Under the pieces are notes generated by a model. The model was not told the DNA's origin. It searched no databases and saw only the letters and a program-made list of their open reading frames with translations. This document shows, one piece after another, positions 55,675 to 64,000 of a DNA stretch of 64,000 nt. A program made the position numbers and the translations under genes. The stretch comes from Desulforhopalus vacuolatus (GTDB taxonomy: Bacteria; Desulfobacterota; Desulfobulbia; Desulfobulbales; Desulfocapsaceae), in assembly GCF_016918505.1 (NCBI RefSeq), contig NZ_JAFFPZ010000015.1, forward strand, positions 1 to 64,000. Direction: 5' to 3'. The number at the start of each line of letters is the position of its first letter. Position 1 is the stretch's first letter.

Positions 55675-56514
55675 TTATGACAATTTCAGCTGTGTTCCTG
55701 TCTGCGGGGCGAAAAAGAGAACTCCCTGCAATACCCCGGCAGCGTAGTTACCACCCAGTGAAAAGTTCTCCTGAGCAAGATAGAGGGCATGCGTACACCC
55801 GTTTTTTCGAGCCCCGCTCTGCGCCTGCTGCCTGACCTCCGGCTCGGCATTGGCCACCAGTACCGACTGGATGGGGCTGACCAGTACCGGGAGATCGTTG
55901 CCACTGTCACCGGCAAAAATAACCTCGTGGTGTTCATATCCCAGGTGGTGCTGTAAAAATTCGATGACGTGCAGCTTGGTGGCATGGCGTGGTAACACAT
56001 CAAGAAGGCCGATCTGTTCCGGCTCGTCAATGCTCCAGATCAGGCTGGCATCTACGCCCAGCTGCGTCAATTGATTTTCGACTGCAGCAAAAATATGTTC
56101 TCGATTGGCACTCAGCGGCAGGTAATAGCTCAGTTTAAAGTTGTTCTGCCTGCTGCGTTCCTGCAACACCAGTTCCGGGCAAAACTGCAGCGCCTGCTGC
56201 AGTTCCTCATGCGTTTTTCCCCGCCAGTCACTGGCAATCTGTTTCTGCCAGGAGAGCATCTCGCGCCACTCCCCTCGAACCAGCCGATAGATTTTTGTGC
56301 CGACATCAGTGACAGCGTAGTCGGGTTGGGGGAGTTGCCAGCTCACAATTGCCTGTTGAACCAGCTGCCGGTGGCGGCCGGTAACATAGACCAGACACAG
56401 TTCCTCTAATGCGCACAGCTGTCGAAAGCGCTGGCGGGCGTCGGGGTGTTCCGGCTGGCGGCCATTGGGGATAACCGTGCGGTCCATATCGGTACACAAC
56501 AGCACTTTATTCAT
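55675..56514 (-). CDS. spp: Sucrose-phosphate phosphatase-like HAD hydrolase
   Basis: About 279 residues. HAD motif I CTDMDRTVIPNG (catalytic Asp pair), motif II YVTGRH, the type IIB cap with KLSYYLPLSANR, and motif IV FAGDSGNDLPVL identify the S6PP family. It removes phosphate from sucrose-6-phosphate. The ATG at 56514 overlaps the synthase stop by 8 bp; the longer upstream frame lies within the synthase gene and is rejected. Confidence 0.9.
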   Translation of the reverse strand: MNKVLLCTDMDRTVIPNGRQPEHPDARQRFRQLCALEELCLVYVTGRHRQLVQQAIVSWQLPQPDYAVTDVGTKIYRLVRGEWREMLSWQKQIASDWRGKTHEELQQALQFCPELVLQERSRQNNFKLSYYLPLSANREHIFAAVENQLTQLGVDASLIWSIDEPEQIGLLDVLPRHATKLHVIEFLQHHLGYEHHEVIFAGDSGNDLPVLVSPIQSVLVANAEPEVRQQAQSGARKNGCTHALYLAQENFSLGGNYAAGVLQGVLFFAPQTGTQLKLS

Positions 56515-58045
56515 CGGCGTCACTTTTCTCGATATCCTTTGGATCGCAGCAGCGACCGAAAAAATCGTAGAAATCGAGGGCTTCAAGAATTCCGGCGGCG
56601 TTCGATGTCTGGGAAAAATAGATGCGTTCAATGTCATCCAGCTGCGACAGCTCTTCACGGTGGCGATTCGCCACCACTGCGGCCAGGGTGTTGCCTCGCA
56701 TCATATCCTCATCTGCTCCTGACCCGCCAGCGACAAAAACATTATGCAGCGGAATATTGAGCTGGCCGACGATGTAGCGTAAGGCCATCCCTTTGGAGGC
56801 TCGCAGTGGCAGGATATCGAGAAACTGGCCAAACGCGACCTGTACAAAAACAGCCAGTTCTTCCTGATGCAGCAGTTGCTTGAGCTCCTCAATATCCGCC
56901 AGTTTCGGGTCGATATAATAACTCACTTTATAACGGCTTTGCTCAATATTGCTCTGAATCTTTAGACCAGGGTAATCCTTCAGCAGAGCCTTTACCCTGC
57001 GCAGTCTCCATTGATAATCGATATGCCGCGTCCAGGCTGCATCTGCCGTCAGCAGGGGGGCATGGTAGATCTCCGTCCCGCTGCTGGTGATCAATACATC
57101 CGGCCGCGGAATTTTATGTTTTTTCATCACCTTTAATGCGGAATCAAGCCGCCGCCCGGTAGCGATGATAAAGTAGCTGTTTTTACGTTGCTGGCGCAAC
57201 AGTTGCAGTAATTGTTCAAGCGATGTGTCATCACCGATCAAATTATGACCAAGATCACTGACAATCGCCCGATCACGATACAGGCCGGTACGCAATTTCA
57301 CTGGTTGGCGTAATAACTGTTCCGAGTGTGCGGCGATCGGTTTGACAATCTTGAGATAGCGTCTGGCATGGGCATCCCAGGAATAGTGTTCTTTCACTTC
57401 AGCCAGTCCCCGCTCAGAAAAACTGTGCCACAACGCCTGATCTTCAAGGAGTTTCACCAGGGCTTCACTTATTGTATCAGGTTCAAGTGGATCAATCAAA
57501 AAGCCGTTCTCGCAGTTACTTATGATATCCTGCGGGCCGCCATCTTCGGTGGCGACAACCGGCAGACCACAGGCGGCAGCTTCAATCAGAGTCAGGCCAA
57601 ACGGTTCGGTCAGCGCCGGGTTGACAAAAACACCACCAGACGCTGTCGCAATCCGGTAAATCATTGAGACCTGATCGCGTTGATGGTGTTTCGGTAGAGT
57701 GACTTTACCGTAAAGATCATAGCGGTCGACAGCGGTCAGCAGCTCGTGAAAGACCTCCTGCGCTCCCTCTTCCAGTTCATCAATATCGTCCCGGTTGCCA
57801 GCAATGATCAGTAGATTAGCCAGTTCCTGGAGTTGCGGAGATTGTCCAAATGCCTCGATCAGTGCCTGAATATTTTTTCGTTGATCCGGGCGTGACAGAG
57901 CCAGAATAATTGGTTTGTCAGGTTCTTTCAGGTGACAGGTCAATTGCTGAAAAAGAGGACTGTCCAGTTCGTTTCCCCGGGGTGGAATAAACTGGTTGAG
58001 ATCTGTCCCTGGCGGGACGACACGCATTTGATCCGGTTGATAGTG
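56507..58045 (-). pseudogene. sps: Sucrose-phosphate synthase, 5'-truncated
   Basis: Bacterial SPS has about 700 residues; here only the last 510 or so remain. GT4 donor-site features are present: LALSRPDQRKNIQALIEAF, VFVNPALTEPFGLTLIEAAA and GLPVVATEDGG. A C-terminal HAD-like domain follows in which the catalytic pair is altered (VSDLGHNLIGDD), as in non-catalytic SPS tails. The frame continues upstream of the first ATG (58027) as HYQPDQ and then loses similarity at about 58045, where a MarR-type gene on the other strand begins in mid-domain. The acceptor-binding half is missing. Confidence 0.82.
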
Positions 58046-58300
58046 ATTGGTATTTTGGACAGACTGGAAGCCAAGGGATTTATTACCCGGGAGCGCAGCC
58101 GAACGGACCGCCGCCAGGTTTTTGTGGCTCTCACAGCGGAGGGTCTCAAGCTTACAGAAGAGATGCCCTGGCCTTTACAGGAAAGATTTGCACAGGGGTT
58201 GGATTCTCTGACCGCTCAGGAAAAGGAGCAATTCGATATCATGCTCAAAAAACTGGTAGAGATGATGGAAGCTCCCAAAATCCCCCTGTGGAACCTCTGA
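58040..58300 (+). pseudogene. MarR/GbsR-type regulator, 5'-truncated
   Basis: From about 58040 the plus strand reads VIGILDRLEAKGFITRERSR, then TDRRQVFVALTAEGLKL, the recognition helix and wing of MarR-family regulators, followed by a C-terminal dimerisation helix (QEKEQFDIMLKKLVEMMEA). The first 60 or so residues are missing; upstream frame sequence is antisense SPS. MarR/GbsR proteins commonly control betaine uptake operons, and this one precedes proVWX. Confidence 0.75.
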
Positions 58301-58414
58301 CGCAATGGCACAGGACGCAATGCCCCATGATGCTTTTCAGGAGACCAGAGTGTCCCCGGATGACGCTGTTCTCTTTGAGAGCAAAAAAACGGAATGAGAA
58401 GAGGAGAGATGTAG

Positions 58415-59629
58415 ATGGACAAAATACGTATAGAAAATCTTTATAAAATTTTTGGACCCAGTCCGGGAAAAGCCATGAAGCTGCTGGCCGAGGGTATGGA
58501 CAAAAAAGCTGTACAGGAAAAAACCGGGATGACCGTAGGGGTGAACAACGCTTCTTTCTCCATCCAGGCCGGAGAAATTTTTGTCATCATGGGGCTTTCC
58601 GGTTCAGGTAAATCAACCCTGGTGCGTATGCTTAACCGCCTCATCAAACCGACCTCGGGCAAGGTTTTTGTGGATGACCAGGAAGTAACCGCCATGAGCC
58701 CCGGGGAGCTGGTATCTTTCCGGCTGGGCAACATGAGCATGGTTTTCCAATCCTTTGCTTTGATGCCACACTTAACGGTGTTGGAAAATACGGCCTTTGG
58801 CCTTGAGCTGGCCGGAACAGACAAGGCCAAACAGCGTGAACGGGCCATGGAGGCATTGGAACAGGTCGGACTGGCAGGATGGGAGGATTCGTATCCCAAA
58901 GAGCTCAGTGGAGGTATGCAGCAGCGGGTGGGCCTGGCACGGGGATTGGCTGTTGATCCGGATATTCTGCTCATGGATGAAGCCTTTTCTGCCCTTGATC
59001 CCCTTATCCGGAGGGAAATGCAGGATGAATTGCTTAATCTCCAGGAAGAGCAGCAGCGGACCATTGTCTTTATTTCTCATGACCTCGACGAGGCGCTGCG
59101 TATCGGCGATCGTATTGCCATCATGGAAGGCGGTCAGGTTGTGCAGGTGGGCACGCCCGAAGAAATTCTGCAAAATCCTGCTAATGATTATGTTCGGGCA
59201 TTTTTCAGAGGTGTTGACCCGACCAGTATTTTGTCGGCCGGGGATATCGTACGTGACAGCCACCCCACCATCATACGGACAAAGTCGGGGAGCCTGAGGG
59301 CAGCCCACGAAATATTGAGCGGCAGCGAACATGATTACGCATATATTTTGAACGCCAAACGGCAGTTTCAGGGGATTGTTTCTTCCGACACCTTAAACGA
59401 TGCCCTGGAAGCAGGGGCCACAACACTTGATCCGGCGCTGATCCCCAACACCCGGGCCGTGGAGGCTTCCGTGAGTATGCAGGATATTCTGCCTATTGTG
59501 GCTTCCAATACCTGGCCCGTTCCGGTGGTGGATGAAAATGGCAGGTATAAAGGAGTCGTTTCCAAAAATCGCTTCCTGCGTACTCTTCATCGTACGGAAA
59601 AAGCACGAAATGGTCATGCCGCAGAATGA
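58415..59629 (+). CDS. proV: Glycine betaine/proline ABC transporter ATP-binding protein
   Basis: 404 residues: Walker A MGLSGSGKSTLV, Q-loop region FQSFALMPH, signature LSGGMQQRVGLARGL, Walker B ILLMDEAFSALDPLIR, H-loop FISHDLDEAL. The C-terminal 130 residues are two CBS-like modules (YILNAKRQFQGIVSSD, NTWPVPVVDENGRYKGVVS), usual in ProV/OpuAA, where they sense ionic strength. It energises osmolyte uptake. The ribosome site is GAGGAGAGA. First gene of proVWX. Confidence 0.96.
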   Translation: MDKIRIENLYKIFGPSPGKAMKLLAEGMDKKAVQEKTGMTVGVNNASFSIQAGEIFVIMGLSGSGKSTLVRMLNRLIKPTSGKVFVDDQEVTAMSPGELVSFRLGNMSMVFQSFALMPHLTVLENTAFGLELAGTDKAKQRERAMEALEQVGLAGWEDSYPKELSGGMQQRVGLARGLAVDPDILLMDEAFSALDPLIRREMQDELLNLQEEQQRTIVFISHDLDEALRIGDRIAIMEGGQVVQVGTPEEILQNPANDYVRAFFRGVDPTSILSAGDIVRDSHPTIIRTKSGSLRAAHEILSGSEHDYAYILNAKRQFQGIVSSDTLNDALEAGATTLDPALIPNTRAVEASVSMQDILPIVASNTWPVPVVDENGRYKGVVSKNRFLRTLHRTEKARNGHAAE

Positions 59630-59704
59630 TCACCGTCCGGGATGAAATCAACCTGTATAAACGTTGAAAGCGGACCCGTTCCAGGGTCTCAGGAGGAACT
59701 ATAG

Positions 59705-60532
59705 ATGTTTGCAGAAAGTGTTATACCCCTCGATAGCTGGGTTTCCCAGTTTGTAGACATGCTGGTGGATAACTACCGGGGTGTTTTTCAGGCCATGAAA
59801 TGGCCGGTGGAATTTTTGCTGAATGGACTCGATTCGGGGCTGAACAGTATCCATCCTTTAATTGTTATTGTCGTGTTCGCTCTTGCGGCCTGGAAATTTT
59901 CAGGTATCAAGCTGGGAATTTTTGCTGTGGTGTCCATGGTGCTGATAGGCTTGCTGGGGCTGTGGGAAGATTCCATGACCACCCTGGCCATGGTTTTGGC
60001 TTCAGTAATCGTCTGTACCCTGCTGGGCGTCCCTCTGGGGATCATTGCCGGACGCAGTGACAGATTCGAGGCTGGATTGCGCCCCGTACTGGACGCCATG
60101 CAGACGACACCGGCCTTTGTCTATCTTGTGCCTATCGTGATGCTTTTTTCCGTGGGTAACGTGGCTGGTGTTCTGGCGACGATCATTTTTGCACTCCCTC
60201 CCATTATTCGTCTGACCAGTCTGGGAATCCGGCAGGTTCATCCCGAGCTGGTGGAAGCCGCTCAGGCTTTTGGCGCGACCAACTGGCAGGTTTTGCGTAA
60301 AGTGCAGATCCCCATGGCTCTGCCAACCATTCTTGCGGGACTCAATCAGACCATCATGATGGCTTTGTCCATGGTTGTCATTGCCGCCCTGATCGGGGCT
60401 GGCGGATTGGGATCGCCCGTAGTTCTGGGGCTGAATACTCTGGATATCGGAGGCGCGGTCGTTGGTGGACTGGCTATTGTACTCATGGCTATTTTGCTTG
60501 ACCGACTTACGCAGGGCATTGCCCAAAAATAA
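59705..60532 (+). CDS. proW: Glycine betaine/proline ABC transporter permease
   Basis: 275 residues with an N-terminal amphipathic stretch, about six membrane helices (HPLIVIVVFALAAW, LAMVLASVIVCTLLGVPLG) and the EAA coupling loop VEAAQAFGATNWQVLRKVQI. Closest in type to ProW/OpuAB. It forms the membrane channel with ProV. AGGAGGAACT precedes the ATG; 75 bp after proV. Confidence 0.95.
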   Translation: MFAESVIPLDSWVSQFVDMLVDNYRGVFQAMKWPVEFLLNGLDSGLNSIHPLIVIVVFALAAWKFSGIKLGIFAVVSMVLIGLLGLWEDSMTTLAMVLASVIVCTLLGVPLGIIAGRSDRFEAGLRPVLDAMQTTPAFVYLVPIVMLFSVGNVAGVLATIIFALPPIIRLTSLGIRQVHPELVEAAQAFGATNWQVLRKVQIPMALPTILAGLNQTIMMALSMVVIAALIGAGGLGSPVVLGLNTLDIGGAVVGGLAIVLMAILLDRLTQGIAQK

Positions 60533-60566
60533 TTTTTCAGGAACCATTAATTTACAGGAGATAAAC

Positions 60567-61595
60567 ATGCGTATCCGCAACTTACTGCTTTCTCTGGCGA
60601 TTCTCTTTCTCGGAGTATCGTCCGCCCATGCCTTGAACATGAAACCCGGAAAGGGCGTCACTGTGCATCCGGCCCGGGCTACCTGGAACACCGGCTTTTT
60701 TCAGGAGGCTCTGGTTCGTCAGGGACTGGAGGAACTTGGATATAAGGTCAAGCGTGCCAAAGATCTGACCAACCCCTTGTTCTACAAATCCTTGTATCTC
60801 GGTGATGTAGATTATTGGACGAATGGATGGTTTCCCATTCATAATGCTCAGCTCCCGAAGAATTTTTTCGAAAAAGCCGACATGTATGGCTATGTTGCCA
60901 AAGCCGGTGGCCTGCAGGGATACCTGGTCTCCAAGAAAGAAGCCGATAAATTCGGCATCACCTCTCTTGCTGATTTTAAACGCCCCGAAGTAAAGAAGGC
61001 CTTTGACGAGAACGGTGACGGTAAGGCCGATCTGACCGCCTGCCCTCCGGGATGGGGATGTGAAAAAGTCATTGCGCATCATCTGGAAGTGTACGGGCTC
61101 GAAAACGATATTAATCCCATCAAGGCTTCTTATGAGGCGGGTATGGCTTCAACTCTGGGCAGATACAAAAGTGGTGGACCGGCCTTTTTCTATACCTGGT
61201 GTCCCAACTGGACTGTTTTTAAATTCAAACCGGGCAAGGATGTTGTCTGGATCAATGTTCCGGAAATTAATCCCACGGAAAGTCAGAAACCGGTAGTGGA
61301 GAAATTGACGGCTTCCGGTGTGGAAGGAGCGGTCAGCGATCCGGTTAAACTCGGTTTTGTCGCTGCAGATATTCGTATTGTGGCCAACAAAAAATTTATC
61401 AACGCCAATCCGGCAATCAAAAAGTTTTTTGAGGTTTTTACGCTTTCCCTGGCTGATATCAATGAGCAGAACAGTCGGATGAACGAGGGTGAAAAATCTA
61501 CCAGTGATATCAAGAAGCATGTGGCCGAATGGATTTCCAAGAACCCGGACACGTGGAATAGCTGGCTTGAACAGGCTAGAAAAGCGGCTGAATAA
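60567..61595 (+). CDS. proX: Glycine betaine-binding periplasmic protein
   Basis: 342 residues. Signal peptide NLLLSLAILFLGVSSAHA, then an OpuAC-type binding fold: VHPARATWNTGFFQEALVRQ, DYWTNGWFPIHNAQ, ACPPGWGCEKVIAHHLE and FFYTWCPNWTVFKF. The Trp-rich segments are those that cage quaternary ammonium groups. ATG at 60567 follows CAGGAGATAAAC. Cys residues in CPPGWGC could form a disulfide. A terminator follows. Confidence 0.95.
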   Translation: MRIRNLLLSLAILFLGVSSAHALNMKPGKGVTVHPARATWNTGFFQEALVRQGLEELGYKVKRAKDLTNPLFYKSLYLGDVDYWTNGWFPIHNAQLPKNFFEKADMYGYVAKAGGLQGYLVSKKEADKFGITSLADFKRPEVKKAFDENGDGKADLTACPPGWGCEKVIAHHLEVYGLENDINPIKASYEAGMASTLGRYKSGGPAFFYTWCPNWTVFKFKPGKDVVWINVPEINPTESQKPVVEKLTASGVEGAVSDPVKLGFVAADIRIVANKKFINANPAIKKFFEVFTLSLADINEQNSRMNEGEKSTSDIKKHVAEWISKNPDTWNSWLEQARKAAE

Positions 61596-61630
61596 TACCT
61601 TCCGCTTTCATGCTGTGCCGAGAGATGTTG

Positions 61631-61669
61631 AAAAAAGGACCGATCCAGAGAGGATCGGTCCTTTTTTTT
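61631..61669 (+). terminator. Terminator of proVWX
   Basis: AAAAAAGGACCGATCC/GGATCGGTCCTTTTTTTT with loop AGAGA, 36 bases after proX. Confidence 0.92.
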
Positions 61670-61699
61670 CACAAAAAAAACGGGGAGGATGTCAATATC

Positions 61700-62019
61700 C
61701 ATGTGCAGTTTGTAACCACGAATGGACACGAATTTTCACGAACAGGGACAACGCATTAAACGAAAACGTTTGTAGCCGAAGTTAAGCCGTACAGTGTACC
61801 AGGATTATTATGAATAAAATTGGCTACCACGGAAAACACGGAAGGACACGGAAAACATCAATTACCTCAAAGCAGGCAACAGACCGAATTCAACTACAAG
61901 GGCATTCTCTTATGGTTTTTTTCAGTAATAATTCGTGTTTATTCGTGTCCATTCGTGGTTCCTTTTTGTCGTTTGTAACCACGAATGGATAAACAGGATA
62001 TTCCTTAATCGGAATGGTA
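61700..62019. mobile_element. MITE-like element, family A copy 9, abutting hcp
   Basis: The right end TTAATCGGAATGGTA (62005-62019) is followed by TTA, which on the minus strand is the hcp stop codon TAA. The interior is inverted relative to copies 4 and 5 (GTAACCACGAATGGACACGA, AACGCATTAAACGAAAACGT). The left end lacks TACCAT and is not resolved. Confidence 0.75.
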
Positions 62020-63684
62020 TTACTCCCCGGTCATCATCGCCGCAATGTCTTCTTCTACCGTACCAATAGCCTTGATATTAAATTTTTCCACCAGCACCTT
62101 AGCTACATTCGGTGAAAGAAACGCAGGCAGCGTCGGTCCAAGTCGAATGCCTTTTACCCCGAGAAAGAGGAGGGCCAGGAGCACGGCTACTGCTTTTTGT
62201 TCATACCAGGCAATATCGTAGGAGATTGGTAATTCGTTAATATCTTCCAGACCAAAAACTTCCTTGAGCTTAAGGGCTATGACAGCAAGAGAATAGGAAT
62301 CGTTGCATTGTCCGGCATCAAGCACACGGGGAATACCGCCAATATCACCAAGATTGAGTTTGTTATATCTGAATTTGGCGCAACCAGCGGTAAGTATCAC
62401 CGTGTCCGCAGGCAAATTTTCGGCTATTTCCGTATAGTAATTCCGACCTTTCTGACGCCCGTCACACCCGCCCATGACCACAAAGCGCTTGATAGCACCG
62501 GATTTAACTGCATCAACAATCTTATCTGCCAGAGCCAGTACCTGATGATGGGCAAAGCCACCGACAAGAGTGCCGGTCTCAATTTCGATCGGAGGTTCAC
62601 ACGTTTTAGCTTTCTCGATGATGGCTGAAAAATCCTTGGCTCCACCTTCCGGGCGGTCACCAATGTGTACGGCATTTTCATACCCGACAACACCTGTGGT
62701 AAACATCCGGTCAAGATACGTATTTTTTTTTCTTAACGGCACCAGGCAGTTTGTCGTGAACAGTATGGGACCGTTAAAGGTCTCAAATTCTGTATTCTGA
62801 TGCCACCATGAACCACCGTAGTTGCCGATGAGATGGTCATATTTTTTAAAGGCGGGATAGGAGTTGGCGGGCAGCATCTCACCGTGAGTATACACATCTA
62901 CGCCTGTGCCTTCTGTCTGCCTGAGCAGTTCTTCCATGTCCTTCATGTCGTGGCCGGTAATCAGAATTCCGGGTTTTGTGCCGACGCCGAGGTTTACTTC
63001 AGTAATTTCAGGATTGCCGTAGGCCGTCGTGTTGGCCTCATCGAGCAGGGCCATGGTGTTGACTGCTGCTTCTCCTGCTTTCATAACCAGAGCAATCATT
63101 TCATCAACAGGCAAATCTTTGGTGGTTGAAGCGAGGGCTTCCATAAAGAAATCATTGATATCATCTTTGTGAAATCCCAGAATGGCTGCATGGTCAGCAT
63201 ACGCGGCTATGCCTTTCAGCCCTATAATCAACAATTCACGCAATGAACGAACATCCTCATTTTCGGTCGACAAAACGCCAACTTCTTTTGCTTTTTCGGC
63301 GTATACTGACGAGTCCTTTGCAGCCCAGGTTGCGGCTTCAGGCAGAACCTCATCAAAATCCTTTCCTTTCTTTTCCTTATATGCCGCCAAAAAACGGTCC
63401 CTGGCCTGATCGCGACGTTTGAGGCCGTCAGTGACCATGGAGGTGAAGCGGGCATCATCCCAATTGGCATTGGTAATAGTGGCAAAAAGACCCTGGGCAA
63501 CAAAATCATCATTTACCCGATCAGGAACTCCGAGTTCTTTAAGCTTTTCGCCGTAAACAGATATTCCTTTGAGTACAAAAATCAATAAGTCCTGCAGGTT
63601 GGCGGTCTTCTCAGGCTTTCCGCAAACTCCTTGTATTGTACAACCGGTATTGTGAGCAGTTTCCTGGCATTGAAAACAAAACAT
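62020..63684 (-). CDS. hcp: Hybrid cluster protein (hydroxylamine reductase)
   Basis: 554 residues, class I/II Hcp with the N-terminal cluster motif Cys3, Cys6, Cys15, Cys21 ([21 protein letters not shown]). Hybrid cluster ligands lie in [32 protein letters not shown] and [10 protein letters not shown]. Hcp acts in nitrosative stress defence, with NO or hydroxylamine reduction reported for the family. The ribosome site GGATGGAGAAA precedes the ATG. No hcr or HcpR gene is adjacent within the window. Its stop codon coincides with the TTA flanking a family A element. Confidence 0.96.
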   Translation of the reverse strand: MFCFQCQETAHNTGCTIQGVCGKPEKTANLQDLLIFVLKGISVYGEKLKELGVPDRVNDDFVAQGLFATITNANWDDARFTSMVTDGLKRRDQARDRFLAAYKEKKGKDFDEVLPEAATWAAKDSSVYAEKAKEVGVLSTENEDVRSLRELLIIGLKGIAAYADHAAILGFHKDDINDFFMEALASTTKDLPVDEMIALVMKAGEAAVNTMALLDEANTTAYGNPEITEVNLGVGTKPGILITGHDMKDMEELLRQTEGTGVDVYTHGEMLPANSYPAFKKYDHLIGNYGGSWWHQNTEFETFNGPILFTTNCLVPLRKKNTYLDRMFTTGVVGYENAVHIGDRPEGGAKDFSAIIEKAKTCEPPIEIETGTLVGGFAHHQVLALADKIVDAVKSGAIKRFVVMGGCDGRQKGRNYYTEIAENLPADTVILTAGCAKFRYNKLNLGDIGGIPRVLDAGQCNDSYSLAVIALKLKEVFGLEDINELPISYDIAWYEQKAVAVLLALLFLGVKGIRLGPTLPAFLSPNVAKVLVEKFNIKAIGTVEEDIAAMMTGE

Positions 63685-64000
63685 AATTTTTCTCCATCCT
63701 GGGTTATCTGGCTTTCGTTATAAGGACCTCTTAAAAGTCAAAGTCCCTGTTCCATTTCGGGCAATATCAAGCACTCTTTTATTGCGCTTTTACATAAAGG
63801 TCCATTACGTGTCAGTGTACCATTCTTTTTGAAATTCCTGTAAAGATTGTTCCCGGACTGTAGAGAGCTGAACTGGTCATGTTTCAGAGAAGAGAGAACA
63901 CATTATTTGTTGAGTATTTTACAGCAGATATGCCAAAAGATATAACATGCCTTAACCATTACAAATATTTTTCCCAAACACATCTTATAATGTTCTCCCG
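63685..64000. promoter_or_regulatory. Upstream region of hcp, no gene seen
   Basis: 316 bp of AT-rich sequence with no credible gene on either strand. It must contain the hcp promoter. I could not identify a convincing HcpR/FNR-type palindrome. Confidence 0.35.

Noticed and set aside
54658-55680. 340-residue plus-strand frame
   Set aside because: Lies antisense within amylosucrase, which shows all catalytic motifs. 53476-54405 is likewise a shadow running out of a MITE.

Overview
The gene families, gene order and style of the 16S-like sequence suggest a chromosomal window from a strictly anaerobic Desulfobacterota bacterium, probably of the Desulfobulbales group. The evidence is a mono-cluster ferredoxin, a hybrid cluster protein, a flavodiiron protein, an arg-dap gene order common in sulfur-metabolising deltaproteobacteria, and 16S-like signatures. 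The genus cannot be fixed from this sequence. Two stretches of ordinary metabolism are embedded in a genome rich in small repeats, decayed mobile elements and rearrangements.

Layout. 1-5.8 kb is accessory DNA: a decayed group II intron reverse transcriptase, three toxin-antitoxin modules separated by integron attC-like hairpins, and two broken copies of a Y1 (HUH) transposase. 5.8-25.4 kb is conserved core. It holds a ParB/Lrp-like protein with a phosphoesterase, a cysteine-cluster protein, a repeat-rich secreted protein, ferredoxin, and rpoN-lptB-lptA on the minus strand. On the plus strand follow argB-argD-argF-argG-argH, a lipoprotein, dapF-dapA-dapB-folK, a YHS protein, a transaldolase and a lytic transglycosylase. 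25.5-33.2 kb is an AT-rich island beginning at a tRNA-Leu gene. It contains a deleted 16S rRNA pseudogene, an unknown two-gene unit with a papain/C39-like protein, an IS30 remnant, an IS3-family element and the 3' part of hsdR. 33.6-43.6 kb holds a sigma-54 activator with a degenerate receiver and a plus-strand cluster of methyltransferase, metK, fold-III PLP decarboxylase, SET protein, class III aminotransferase, aldehyde dehydrogenase remnant, metF and a LuxR-type PAS regulator. 44-52.6 kb holds signalling proteins (HD-GYP, a 1117-residue hybrid kinase) and a flavodiiron protein. 53.6-61.6 kb is devoted to compatible solutes: amylosucrase, sucrose-phosphate phosphatase, a 5'-truncated sucrose-phosphate synthase, a truncated MarR-type regulator and proVWX. 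The window ends in hcp.

Most notable points. (1) The 35.7-42.6 kb cluster encodes methylation, decarboxylation and transamination, with a broken aldehyde-oxidation gene. This is the logic of an S- or N-methylated zwitterionic osmolyte pathway such as the decarboxylating route to DMSP. Its position near sucrose and betaine-uptake genes fits osmoadaptation; the product is inferred, not shown. (2) A MITE-like family with TACCATTYC ends makes 3-bp TAA/TTA target duplications. This is shown by reconstructible insertions in an RT gene, in a transposase copy, and in another copy of itself. A second family has CCTTGAATAATC ends. (3) The 16S pseudogene has lost about 500 nt internally and gained a roughly 95-nt insert flanked by CTATAG. 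(4) At about 58.04 kb two divergent genes are both cut at their 5' ends, marking a deletion, a rearrangement or an assembly chimera.
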